DNA of 64,000 nucleotides from Pseudoalteromonas sp. XMcav2-N (lineage in GTDB: Bacteria; Pseudomonadota; Gammaproteobacteria; Enterobacterales; Alteromonadaceae). The notes beneath the pieces were generated by a model. It was not told the origin of the DNA. It made no database searches and saw nothing but the letters and a program-made list of their open reading frames with translations. Of the stretch, positions 8,981-17,323 are shown piece by piece. A program made the position numbers and the translations under genes. Every line of letters begins with the position of its first letter. Position 1 is the stretch's first letter. The stretch lies in contig NZ_JAMXSF010000009.1 of NCBI RefSeq assembly GCF_024124545.1, positions 62,001-126,000 on the forward strand. The letters are read 5' to 3'.

Positions 8981-10795
8981 ATGAATAGAAGAACGAACGC
9001 TGCGGGTACGGCCTGGCCGGCGCGGCTTAAACGTCTGCTGGTGGTAGCCGTGATCCTGGTGCTGGGTCTGTGTGCTATGCCCAACTTATATCAAAACACC
9101 ACCCAACTCAGTATCCGTACACTAACATCAGAGCCGGCAGCACCCGGCCCGGACCAGCTTGTGCAGTTGCTGCAAAGTCGCGGCTTTACTGTGGCTGACA
9201 TAGAGTCGGGCGAACCGACTTTAGTCACATTAACTCCACAAACTGCCTCCGCTGCAGCACAAGAGGTATTGGCTGAGGCACTGCGCGGGCAGGCTTCGGT
9301 AACCGTGGTTGAACAAGCTACTGCACCTTACTGGCTGCAACGACTGGGCCTGTCTCCCATTAAACTGGGTCTTGATTTGAACGGTGGTGTACTGTTCGTG
9401 CTGAAAGTCGACACAGAGAAAGCATTGGAAAAGCGCATGGAAAACATTGCGCTGGAGGCCAAAGCGCTGCGGATCCGCGACAAGTTAAAGGGGGTGCGTG
9501 TTGAGCGCAGTTTGGTGTACGGTCTTGAGTTGGTGGCACTTCCTCAGGGAGAGGCGGCCTTGCATCAGTTACAGTCGGCATTACTGGAGCAGTTTCAGCA
9601 CCTGAGTGTCAGTACACACCAACAAGGCAGCTTATTGCGTGCCACCTTAAGCTACGATGAAACCGGCAAGGCGGCTTTTGAAAAACAAACTATGACACAG
9701 GCGCTGACGACGTTGCGCTCTCGGATTGAAGAGCTGGGTATTACAGAAGCTGTAACGCAGCGTCAGGGGGCGAATTATATTCGCATTGAACTACCCGGTG
9801 TGCAGGATCCGGCGGCAGCAAAGCGGATCATCGGTGCTACGGCACAGTTGTCTTTTCACGCCTTGCAGGAATTCGGTGGCAAGCGGGTGAAGGCTGAACA
9901 TGGCATGGTGGGGTTAGATCCACGAGCCATCTTTACCGGGGCCGATATCGACTCGGCACAGGCTGGACGGGACGAATACGGAAAGCCTCTGGTTCAGTTG
10001 TTTCTATCATCCCGGGGCGGCGATAAAATGCTGCGTTTTTCCCGCACGCATGTGGGTCAGCCTATGGCGACTATGTACAGTGAGTACATTGCCGACAGCC
10101 GGGGAGAGATCCGCGAAAGCAGTCAGGTGATCTCAGTGGCTACCATCCAGCAGGTACTGGGGCAGCGCTTCAGTATAACCAATTTAGGGTCGTGGCAAAA
10201 AGCGCAGGATCTGGCACTGTTACTGCGGGCAGGCTCCTTAGACGCGCCCCTGACCATAGTAACCGAGCGCACCATAGGACCGAGTTTGGGTGAGCAGAAC
10301 ATCAGCAGCGGCTTTGCGGCACTGGCACTGGGCCTGTCACTGACGCTGGGTTTTATGTTGCTGTGGTATCGTAAACTGGGCGTTATTGCCTGCGTGGCGC
10401 TGGTGGCAAATCTGGTGTGTTTAGTCGGTCTGATGTCTTTGTTACCCGGCGTAGTGCTAACCTTGCCGGGGATTGCGGGACTGGTCCTGACCATTGGCAT
10501 GGCAGTCGATACCAATGTGATTATCTTTGAGCGGATCAAAGAAGAAAGGCGCAAGGGAAGCAGTATACGCGTGGCGTTACAACGTGGCTATCAGCAAGCG
10601 CAAAGTAGCATCATAGATGCCAATCTGACTACCATGATCACTGCATTGGTATTAATGTCCATTGGCTATGGCCCGGTTAAGGGCTTTGCCATCACCCTGG
10701 CACTGGGGATTATGACCAGTATGTTTTGCGGTGTGGTGGTCTCCGGGCAACTGTCTCAGTGGTTCTATCGAACCAAACCGGTAAAAGGAGCCTGA
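8981..10795 (+). CDS. secD: Protein translocase subunit SecD (probable second copy)
   Basis: RND-family membrane protein that, with SecF, uses the proton gradient to pull exported proteins through SecYEG. An N-terminal helix (about 20-40) is followed by the periplasmic P1 domain (LGLDLNGGVLFVLKV motif near residue 125), and then five C-terminal helices with the conserved AGLVLTIGMAVDTNVIIFER stretch bearing the proton-path Asp. About 604 residues, near the E. coli length. An in-frame GTG at 8969 is possible, but its GTGAG can serve as the ribosome site for the ATG at 8981. Neither yajC nor tgt, the usual SecD neighbours in gammaproteobacteria, is present, which suggests an extra paralogue. 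Confidence 0.92.
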   Translation: MNRRTNAAGTAWPARLKRLLVVAVILVLGLCAMPNLYQNTTQLSIRTLTSEPAAPGPDQLVQLLQSRGFTVADIESGEPTLVTLTPQTASAAAQEVLAEALRGQASVTVVEQATAPYWLQRLGLSPIKLGLDLNGGVLFVLKVDTEKALEKRMENIALEAKALRIRDKLKGVRVERSLVYGLELVALPQGEAALHQLQSALLEQFQHLSVSTHQQGSLLRATLSYDETGKAAFEKQTMTQALTTLRSRIEELGITEAVTQRQGANYIRIELPGVQDPAAAKRIIGATAQLSFHALQEFGGKRVKAEHGMVGLDPRAIFTGADIDSAQAGRDEYGKPLVQLFLSSRGGDKMLRFSRTHVGQPMATMYSEYIADSRGEIRESSQVISVATIQQVLGQRFSITNLGSWQKAQDLALLLRAGSLDAPLTIVTERTIGPSLGEQNISSGFAALALGLSLTLGFMLLWYRKLGVIACVALVANLVCLVGLMSLLPGVVLTLPGIAGLVLTIGMAVDTNVIIFERIKEERRKGSSIRVALQRGYQQAQSSIIDANLTTMITALVLMSIGYGPVKGFAITLALGIMTSMFCGVVVSGQLSQWFYRTKPVKGA

Positions 10796-10796
10796 T

Positions 10797-11699
10797 ATGC
10801 GCGATTTATGGCAAACACTTCGAACCTCAGGCTTACTGCTGAGTCTGATTGCGATGATACTCAGTTGTGTGCTTATCAGTCAGCGTGGTCTTGAGCTCGG
10901 ACAGGATTTTACAGGTGGCTATGTCACAGAATTCCAGCTTGCTCAGGATATACCCGATGATGAATTACAACACCAACTGGCACCTCATGTGAGTGGAGAG
11001 TTTCGTTTATCTGCTCAGGGGGCACTTCACTGGCAAGTATTCCAGTCGCCACACAATGACAGCCCGACGCCGCTTAACTGGCACACTCAGTTACCCGACA
11101 ACCTGGGGGTGGAGATCCTCGACAGCCGTTTTGTGGGTGCCCAGATTGGTGCTGAACTCATTGAGCAGGGCGGCCTGGCATTACTTGTTAGCGTATTGGC
11201 CGTAGGCCTGTATTTGATTGTTCGGTTTGAGTGGCGCCTGGCTGTGTCGGCAAGTCTGGCCTTGCTGCACGACGTGTTGATTACACTGGGCTGGTTTGCA
11301 TTCACCGGCATGGAGTTTGATCTGACGGTGCTGGCCGCTTTGCTGGCTATCATTGGTTACTCACTGAATGATTCTATTGTGATTGGCGACAAAGTCCGGG
11401 AGTTGGTGCGTGCCAGGGGAGATTGCAAGGTCGGCGACACCATCAATGCGGCACTTAGCAGTACACTGGGCAGAACCATCATTACTTCTTCAACCACGCT
11501 GACAACCATAGCAGCATTATGGTGGCTCGGTGGGGCCAGTTTGCAGGGATTTGCGAGTGCCTTGTTTATCGGTGTTGCGGTGGGAACCTGGTCTTCTATT
11601 TTTGTCAGTGCCACTTTACCGCAGTGGCTGGGCCTGAGTCATCGTAATTATCAGCGTTCGTTGAGCGAAGAAGAACAGCAGCAGCTGGCAGAGCCTTAA
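10797..11699 (+). CDS. secF: Protein translocase subunit SecF (probable second copy)
   Basis: Partner of SecD in the translocation motor. 300 residues, slightly shorter than the E. coli 323. An N-terminal helix (about 12-29) leads to the periplasmic loop with GQDFTGGYVTEFQL. Five helices follow, with the family motif LAAIIGYSLNDSIVIGDKVRE and the ending IFVSATLPQWLG. It begins one base after the secD stop, so the two are coupled. A strong terminator follows. Confidence 0.93.
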   Translation: MRDLWQTLRTSGLLLSLIAMILSCVLISQRGLELGQDFTGGYVTEFQLAQDIPDDELQHQLAPHVSGEFRLSAQGALHWQVFQSPHNDSPTPLNWHTQLPDNLGVEILDSRFVGAQIGAELIEQGGLALLVSVLAVGLYLIVRFEWRLAVSASLALLHDVLITLGWFAFTGMEFDLTVLAALLAIIGYSLNDSIVIGDKVRELVRARGDCKVGDTINAALSSTLGRTIITSSTTLTTIAALWWLGGASLQGFASALFIGVAVGTWSSIFVSATLPQWLGLSHRNYQRSLSEEEQQQLAEP

Positions 11700-11713
11700 A
11701 AAGCGTGTTGTTT

Positions 11714-11741
11714 AAAGGGCAGGTGGCGGGCTGCCCTTTTT
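11714..11741 (+). terminator. Terminator of secDF
   Basis: AAAGGGCAG (11714-11722) pairs with CTGCCCTTT (11731-11739), followed by more T. It sits between the converging secF and regulator genes and may act in both directions. Confidence 0.88.
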
Positions 11742-11751
11742 GAGTTTCTGC

Positions 11752-13866
11752 TTAGTCCGCCAGCAGCAATTCCACCACTTCTTTGCGGGATGTAAGCTGT
11801 TTGATTAACAAGATTTGTTGATCGTTGACGGCCGAAATGCGGACAATATCATTTGCCAATGTGGTTAAGATCTCAAAATCACCGCTGTGTAGATCGTAAG
11901 ACCACAATTGTGCATTTTCATTAATCCCATAAAGAGTATTGCCAAATGCAGTAAAGCGCCGCTCGCTGCCCTGATCCAGAAGTGGCTCAATCAGCTCGTC
12001 TTCAACCGGGCCGGATCGCCAGAAGCGATCCATATGATCGGAATAGATCAAAGTGCCATCGGTGGTTTTCAGTGCCCAGCTGACCTCGCGGTCGTTCAGA
12101 ACACGTATGGCTGAGTCTGTCAGGTTCAGCTCGGCAAACGTGAGCACCCCATTTATTTTGAGCTGGGCAAGTGCCCTCTGAGCGCGGCTGTTCCAGTAAA
12201 ATAATTGCTCTACCGGGTGCGCCAGGGGAATGGCGTGCGCAGTGCCATCCAGAGAGAGCTTCACCAGCGCTTTGTCGGCGTTGGTTAAAAGCTCAGTGCC
12301 ATCGGCTGACCAGTGGGTTTCGTATAAAAAGGTATCCATCGGGAAGTTACTGAGCTGACGGGGGACCTGCCCGTCGCTGAGCCAGATCTGCATTTGTCCG
12401 GAGCGTGCGGAATTAAAGGCGAGCAGGTCACCACCCGGCTGAAATATCGCATTGCTTTCTTCCTTAGTTGAACGTTCAATGATCTTTGCTTGTGATGTTT
12501 GTAGCGAGGCGTCATTGCCAAACGGCATAGTGAGGATATCACTGTCATATTGTCCCTTGATCACCAGCATGCGGTGACCGTCGGGATGGAACACCGGTGA
12601 GCCCATAGGTTCATCAACTGGCAGGGTCACGGGGCTGACTTGTCCCTGATAGGTGAGGGTATATAACTGCCGTCCGGTGCTGAAGGCTAGCTGGTTTTCA
12701 TAGGGCGAAAAATTGGGATAGATGGGCCTGAATCGGGCTATGGTATTTGGATAGTGAATGCGGTGACTGGATACCTGCTCGCCATCGGGCCTCAGCATAT
12801 CAAGATAGTAGTGCTCACCCTCACCAAGGCGCACCACCGCCAGCAAGCCGTCTTTACGGGAATAATCATAGCTGATGATGTCGCCGTCGTTGACCTCATA
12901 CAGGGGCGCGCTGCTGTTATCTGTCATTGAGTAGCGGATCAGTTTCCAGCGCTCATCTGTTTTTTGTAGCAGTGCAATATGCTCGCTATCCAGCCATTGC
13001 GGCTCTCTGATCTGTGAGTTTTTGCATTCCAGCACGCGAGTAGGGGTTTGCGGTGTTTGCAAGGCTTTATCGAAATCCAGCGTCATCAGGTGATAACAGA
13101 GTTTCTGGGTTATGGGCTGCGCACAGGTTGAGGTTTGCACGAATGCCAGTGTTTTGCCATCGGGTGAAAATTGATGCTGTCCGTTGATATCCAGGTTATC
13201 CGTCAGGCGAAATTCCTGCTGGGTGTCGATACGTTTTGCCCAGATATTGTTACGACATAGTTCTGTGGAGTAACGGTGAAACACAATATATTCGCCGTCG
13301 GGCGAGTAAACCCCGGCCACTTCGCGATTGTCGGTGGCCGTCAAAGGTCGAAACTCGCTGATCGTCAGCTGTTCGCCTGAACTTGGTTCAAACAACACAG
13401 AAGCCGCAAGGCCAACAATAAAAAATGCCGCCGCAAACAGGGCAAAACCGAATTGCGAGCGCGAACGTACCTGAGTTGGCGCAGGTGTTCGACTTGGTTC
13501 GGGGTGAGTGTCTTCTGTGTGCTGTTCAGACGCTGCGCTTGGCGGCTGGGTTTGCCAGCGTACTTCACATTCCAGACTATAGCCCTGCTTGGCATGGGTC
13601 TTAATGATATGCTGCTCTTTGCCATCATCACCCAGTGCTTTTCTTAACTGGGCAATGCAGCGCTGCAAAGTATTTGGCGAGACCACGGTATCCTGCCAGA
13701 CCTGATCCAGCAGAGCATCCTGACTGAGTACCTGACCCTGATGCTGTGCCAGTACGGTAAGTACAGACAGTGCTTTGGGGGCTAAGGTTTTTATCTCTTC
13801 TTTGACAGTGATTTGATTGCGCGATAAGTCTACAAAAAACTCACCAATCCAGTATTGCTGTGTCAT
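11752..13866 (-). CDS. Membrane-anchored winged-helix regulator with TolB-like propeller (CadC type)
   Basis: 704 residues. Residues 5-105 form an OmpR/PhoB-type winged helix without a receiver domain (LAPKALSVLTVLAQHQGQVLS..., NTLQRCIAQLRKALGDD, and the wing HIIKTHAKQGYSL). A Pro/Ser/Thr-rich linker leads to one membrane helix at about 140-160 (FGFALFAAAFFIVGLAASVLF). The periplasmic part (about 170-700) carries repeated blades such as SPDGEYIVF, FSPDGKTLAF and FHPDGHRMLV, typical of TolB/PD40 propellers. The layout is that of CadC/ToxR-like one-component sensors: DNA binding in the cytoplasm, sensing outside. It is divergent from the PD40 gene at 14058 and may control it through the inverted repeat between them (inference). 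Confidence 0.87.
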   Translation of the reverse strand: MTQQYWIGEFFVDLSRNQITVKEEIKTLAPKALSVLTVLAQHQGQVLSQDALLDQVWQDTVVSPNTLQRCIAQLRKALGDDGKEQHIIKTHAKQGYSLECEVRWQTQPPSAASEQHTEDTHPEPSRTPAPTQVRSRSQFGFALFAAAFFIVGLAASVLFEPSSGEQLTISEFRPLTATDNREVAGVYSPDGEYIVFHRYSTELCRNNIWAKRIDTQQEFRLTDNLDINGQHQFSPDGKTLAFVQTSTCAQPITQKLCYHLMTLDFDKALQTPQTPTRVLECKNSQIREPQWLDSEHIALLQKTDERWKLIRYSMTDNSSAPLYEVNDGDIISYDYSRKDGLLAVVRLGEGEHYYLDMLRPDGEQVSSHRIHYPNTIARFRPIYPNFSPYENQLAFSTGRQLYTLTYQGQVSPVTLPVDEPMGSPVFHPDGHRMLVIKGQYDSDILTMPFGNDASLQTSQAKIIERSTKEESNAIFQPGGDLLAFNSARSGQMQIWLSDGQVPRQLSNFPMDTFLYETHWSADGTELLTNADKALVKLSLDGTAHAIPLAHPVEQLFYWNSRAQRALAQLKINGVLTFAELNLTDSAIRVLNDREVSWALKTTDGTLIYSDHMDRFWRSGPVEDELIEPLLDQGSERRFTAFGNTLYGINENAQLWSYDLHSGDFEILTTLANDIVRISAVNDQQILLIKQLTSRKEVVELLLAD

Positions 13867-13905
13867 AACACCCCTAGTGCGCTTGGCGCTTTCTGCATCT
13901 GTACC

Positions 13906-13938
13906 AAAACCTTACACTGAAATTTTATGTAAGATTTT
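13906..13938. promoter_or_regulatory. Inverted repeat, candidate operator between regulator and PD40 gene
   Basis: AAAACCTTACA (13906-13916) and TGTAAGATTTT (13928-13938) are complementary at 10 of 11 positions with an 11-base spacer. One helical turn between half-site centres suits a dimeric winged-helix protein. It lies 40 bases before the regulator start and about 120 bases before the divergent gene. Confidence 0.5.
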
Positions 13939-14057
13939 GATAGTAATGCTTTTTATGGTTTACAGATTAAAGTCAGCGAGAAGTCACTATAAAGCCCAGT
14001 TTTAATTTTTGAAACGATTAAGGTGAAGGCTTATCTATCCGCTTACATGGAGAATAT

Positions 14058-14951
14058 ATGATGAAGTCTGAATTACCAAAGTTACTTTTTTCTGTTGTTA
14101 CCCTGCTGCTGTGCAGCAACAGCCATGCTCAAGGTGTGCTGGCCGGATTGAACGGCCCTTATCTGGGCCAAAACCCTCCCGGGCTCACACCCAAAGTGTT
14201 TGCCCCTGGCATCGTATCGACACTCGATTGGGGAGATGCGGTGCATTTCGCACCTGATAAAGAACTGCTTTATGTATCTCGATGGCGGGTGGCCAATGGC
14301 CAGCGTGAAACGGCTCATGTGGTATTCAAACGAGTTGCCGAAGGCTGGCAAAAAGTTGTGACTGAGCACACAGGTCGTGCGGCGTATTACAGCCCGGATG
14401 GACAAATGGTGTTTTACGGCAAGCAATATAAAACGCGCACCTCAGACGGATGGTCTGAGATGAAAAAGCTCGGCCCTGCTTTTGATGATATCCCTTTGAT
14501 GGGGCTTAAAATGTCGCGAAAGGGCACGTTAGTGTTCGACGAGTTTACTCGTGACGGTAATGGCGTACTGAGATACTCAAAATGGGATAAGGGTGAGTGG
14601 CAGGCACCAACAGCGTTTAGCACAGCAATCAATACAGGTAAGTGGAATGCCCATCCGTTTATTGCACCTGACGAGTCTTATGTTATGTGGGATGGTGAGC
14701 GGGAGCAGGGGTTTGGCAGTTCAGATCTGTATATTAGCTTTCGCCAGCGCGATGGCTCATGGGGTGAAGCGATTAATTTGGGAGCGCGAGTTAATACGGC
14801 TGCCGAAGAAGGAGGACCTCAGGTAACACCGGATGGTAAATATCTGTTTTTCAACAGAATGGTTAAGTCTAAGGGGAGAGCTGGTGAAGCACAGTCCGAC
14901 TTGTTCTGGGTTGATGCAAAAATTATTGATGAGCTCAGGCCCGTTGACTGA
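14058..14951 (+). CDS. Exported PD40 beta-propeller protein, paralogue 1
   Basis: 297 residues with a signal peptide (LLFSVVTLLLCSNSHA, cleavage after about residue 25). The mature protein starts with GPYLGQNPPGLTPKVFAPG and then shows PD40-type blades: HFAPDKELLYVS, YYSPDGQMVFYG, PFIAPDESYVMWDG, QVTPDGKYLFFNR. Such propellers bind partner proteins or ligands; no catalytic residues can be assigned. It is about half identical by eye to the protein at 20386, most strikingly in the C-terminal block with SDLYISFRQ and GSWGEAINLG. A second ATG directly follows (14061) and is equally compatible with the GGAG at 14049. Function unknown. Confidence 0.8.
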   Translation: MMKSELPKLLFSVVTLLLCSNSHAQGVLAGLNGPYLGQNPPGLTPKVFAPGIVSTLDWGDAVHFAPDKELLYVSRWRVANGQRETAHVVFKRVAEGWQKVVTEHTGRAAYYSPDGQMVFYGKQYKTRTSDGWSEMKKLGPAFDDIPLMGLKMSRKGTLVFDEFTRDGNGVLRYSKWDKGEWQAPTAFSTAINTGKWNAHPFIAPDESYVMWDGEREQGFGSSDLYISFRQRDGSWGEAINLGARVNTAAEEGGPQVTPDGKYLFFNRMVKSKGRAGEAQSDLFWVDAKIIDELRPVD

Positions 14952-15023
14952 GGTCCCGAGCGGTCAGATTTGCACGAACGGTGACGTTCATCGACGGCTA
15001 GATTGTCATGGATGTTCGACCTG

Positions 15024-15086
15024 AAGTAAAAGATATTTGACATAAGTGGAATTTTCAACCAGTATTAAGTCAAATATTTTTTACTT
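15024..15086. promoter_or_regulatory. Long imperfect palindrome upstream of the membrane protein/XRE pair
   Basis: The 22-base arms at 15024-15045 and 15065-15086 are complementary at 20 of 22 positions with a 19-base spacer. The left arm contains TTGACA (15037-15042), which could be the -35 box of the downstream promoter, so a bound repressor would cover it. Arm ends (AAGTAAAA) lie 20 bases ahead of the start codon. The XRE protein two genes on is the likely binder (inference). Confidence 0.6.
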
Positions 15087-15105
15087 TGAGTTAAGGATGG
15101 TAGTC

Positions 15106-15615
15106 ATGACAAGCAATGAAAAATTGAAAGTGCTCAAGGCGCTGCTCGACTCGCTGAGCTTTCGGGATCTGACTTTGAGCTTAGATCTGTTGGTAACCGG
15201 TGCTGTAGTCTATTTCTACGCCTCCAGTCTGATGATGGCTACAGCAGAACAGCTCGCCAGTGGGGTTTGGATATCCCAGCTGCTCGTCAAAGTTGTGGGT
15301 GTTTCGATTGCTTTGTCTATTGTCAGTCAGCTATTGCTGGAGCTGGTCAGTGATGGCGAAGTCGATCAGCCTATGGATGAACGAGAAAAACAGGTGTCGC
15401 TGGTAGGTAATAAATATGCACTTTGGACGCTTCAGGCCGGGGTCTGTTTTGCGATTGGACAATATGCTTTTGAGCAAAACGGTATGGGTATTGCTGAGCG
15501 TGCGCCGTTGCCGTTTTTCACGTTACACATCATGGTTGGCGCCTTTTTATTGGCGGAGCTGGTTAACTACGCCACTCAATTGATCAGAAACCGTATGGTG
15601 ACCCTCTATGGCTGA
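15106..15615 (+). CDS. Small integral membrane protein paired with an XRE regulator
   Basis: About 169 residues with four predicted helices (near 25-45 LDLLVTGAVVYFYASSLMMA, 55-80, 105-125, 135-155) and a charged loop (EVDQPMDEREKQVS) in the middle. The ATG at 15106 is chosen because AAGGA (15093-15097) sits 8 bases before it; longer in-frame starts at 15046 and 15097 would run through the palindrome or the ribosome site. It overlaps the XRE gene by 8 bases. Membrane protein plus short XRE regulator pairs are common in bacteria, where the membrane partner is usually of unknown role; a similar relation is likely here. Confidence 0.75.
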   Translation: MTSNEKLKVLKALLDSLSFRDLTLSLDLLVTGAVVYFYASSLMMATAEQLASGVWISQLLVKVVGVSIALSIVSQLLLELVSDGEVDQPMDEREKQVSLVGNKYALWTLQAGVCFAIGQYAFEQNGMGIAERAPLPFFTLHIMVGAFLLAELVNYATQLIRNRMVTLYG

Positions 15616-15829
15616 GTGCGCTATCACAAATCAAATCAAAACCCTCAGATTTATGGCTGGCGAGATGACGCAGAAAGAACTGGCTGAGCGTGTTGGCGTG
15701 ACCCGGCAGACTATTATGGCGATTGAGGCAGCAAAATACTCACCATCACTGGAGGTCGCGTTTAAAATTGCTCAGGTATTTGGCGAGCCGCTGGAATCTG
15801 TTTTTCAGTATCAGCATCGTGAGCTGTGA
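15608..15829 (+). CDS. Short XRE-family transcriptional regulator
   Basis: 73 residues, essentially a single helix-turn-helix domain: IKTLRFMAGEMTQKELAERV, recognition helix VTRQTIMAIEAAKYSPS, then EVAFKIAQVFGEPLESVFQY. This is the common stand-alone XRE type with the RQTI..IE.GKY.PSL pattern. It overlaps the upstream membrane protein gene and probably represses the shared promoter through the palindrome at 15024. Confidence 0.9.
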   Translation: MAECAITNQIKTLRFMAGEMTQKELAERVGVTRQTIMAIEAAKYSPSLEVAFKIAQVFGEPLESVFQYQHREL

Positions 15830-15879
15830 AAAAAGTCGGTACGCGAATAAAATTAGCTAGGTAAAATGGATGGTTTTCT

Positions 15880-15895
15880 TGGCACCTTAATTGCA
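15880..15895 (+). promoter_or_regulatory. Sigma-54 (RpoN) promoter
   Basis: TGGCACCTTAATTGCA matches the -24/-12 consensus TGGCAC-N5-TTGCA exactly, with GG at 15881-15882 and GC at 15893-15894 exactly 10 bases apart. Start of transcription would be near 15906, leaving a leader of about 75 bases before the gene at 15981. No activator site was identified. Confidence 0.75.
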
Positions 15896-15980
15896 TTAAC
15901 AAAATGTAAATAGCGGGCCTGCTTAGTTTGCCGTTGAGAGATGACCCGCCCTAATCTCCACCAATGGAAGGATATCATCA

Positions 15981-16436
15981 ATGAACGCAATTAATGCAAG
16001 CGCTGGCGCCAGTGCAGCCAGCCAGGTCTACGCGACACGCGCAACTTACACGGCCGACGAGCAAACCGCTGAGACAACCAAAACTGCAAGTGATACTGTC
16101 ACGCTCAGTGACAAAGCCAGGCAGGCGGAAAACAAGTGGCAAGAACTTGCAGCCAACTATGATGTACACAATATGTCGGCAGGTGAAATGCGCAGTCTGT
16201 CACGAGAGCTATTTGATGGGGGCTTTATCGGCACGGGTGAAATGATGGTGATAGGCGCACCGACTGCCATGAATGAAGATCCGCTCAAGAAGCACGATTT
16301 ACTGAACGATATGCGTCATACCTATCAACTATCGTCCGCCATGGGTGGGCACAGCAAAGAGTCCAGTGAGCTGTATCTGAAATCTATCGAAGTGCTCGAA
16401 AGATTGGGTAAAACCCGCTCTGATCCCGCGGCTTAA
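15981..16436 (+). CDS. Hypothetical cytoplasmic protein behind a sigma-54 promoter
   Basis: 151 residues, no signal peptide. The N-terminal third is low complexity (Ala/Thr/Ser). Residues 33-48 read TASDTVTLSDKARQAE, a VTLSDKAR segment that recurs in many uncharacterised proteobacterial proteins and resembles the stretch seen near flagellar regulators such as FlgM; this likeness is weak. The rest is helical and polar. AAGGA at 15968-15972 gives a good start. The RpoN promoter hints at a flagellar, biofilm or nitrogen-related regulon, but the function is unknown. Confidence 0.7.
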   Translation: MNAINASAGASAASQVYATRATYTADEQTAETTKTASDTVTLSDKARQAENKWQELAANYDVHNMSAGEMRSLSRELFDGGFIGTGEMMVIGAPTAMNEDPLKKHDLLNDMRHTYQLSSAMGGHSKESSELYLKSIEVLERLGKTRSDPAA

Positions 16437-16480
16437 CAAAATGGGTGCATAACAGCTGAATGCACCCAGTGTTCAAAACA

Positions 16481-17053
16481 CTAGTTGATGTACAGAGAGT
16501 CACTCCAGTAACCAAACGGAGAAGCCACTGAATTCGCCGAGGCTTTTACCTGACCTGCAGACTGACCGGTGAAATCCCAACCATACAACCAGCCAGTGAC
16601 AGTTTCCCCTGCCTGACAGCGATGTAAATTAGAGCCGCATCGCGCCTCTCTGAGCGCAGCAGACTTCGACAGGCCATTCATGGTAGCGTTATTTGGATTA
16701 CCGTAGCCGACTTGCCAGGCATACACAAATAAGTAGCTACCACCATGATTTGTGCTGCCGGTTGAGAAGTCACCCGCCAGAATGGTTTGGTCGTCACCTT
16801 GCTGTGATCGCACCAGACCAAATTCAAAGTAGGAGATACCTGTGGCAGGGGCCATAGGTTGAACGTCAAAGCGAGGGTATTGCTTGGTCGTTTCTCTGAA
16901 TTCCGGTGCCTGTTTTACGAGGTCTGACGTTGAGAACTCTATACCGTAGTAGTTTTCTGCATTTTTCATAATGCCGTTTTCAATGTCACCGGCCAGTGCC
17001 GAAACCGACATAACTGCAGCCAGACCCAATACAGTGTTTCGCAAATTTTTCAT
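16481..17053 (-). CDS. Small secreted protein, possibly DUF4879/YolA-like
   Basis: 190 residues with a clear signal peptide (NLRNTVLGLAAVMSVSALA, cleavage near residue 22). The mature protein carries SYFEFGLVRSQ, then TNHGGSYLFVYAWQVGYGNPNN and an end FGYWSDSLYIN. The NHGG...GYG arrangement and the SxLYI ending recall the DUF4879 (YolA) family from memory; a profile search would decide. Two Cys (ARCGSNLHRCQAGE) may form a disulfide. A GGAC-type ribosome site precedes it. Single gene, convergent with the upstream hypothetical. Confidence 0.72.
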   Translation of the reverse strand: MKNLRNTVLGLAAVMSVSALAGDIENGIMKNAENYYGIEFSTSDLVKQAPEFRETTKQYPRFDVQPMAPATGISYFEFGLVRSQQGDDQTILAGDFSTGSTNHGGSYLFVYAWQVGYGNPNNATMNGLSKSAALREARCGSNLHRCQAGETVTGWLYGWDFTGQSAGQVKASANSVASPFGYWSDSLYIN

Positions 17054-17323
17054 AAAATTGTCCTTTTTAATTAGTGTGTCTGTGACGCAAAGTGCGTCAC
17101 AGATGTATTGTTTACTTTTTGTGAATCAATTTAAACTTTTATTTTACATTTGTTGTGGCGAGCTTGCTTTGGATCAAGAAGGCTGGGTGTCTAAGTATGT
17201 GTGTCAAGACCACAACAAGGTTGTTTATCTGGTATACAGACTTATTACGTATCTGATAAGGTGACAAATGAGCGGCTATTCAGGTCGTCAGTACAGGACA
17301 AAAACAATTAAAAAGGAGTGAAT

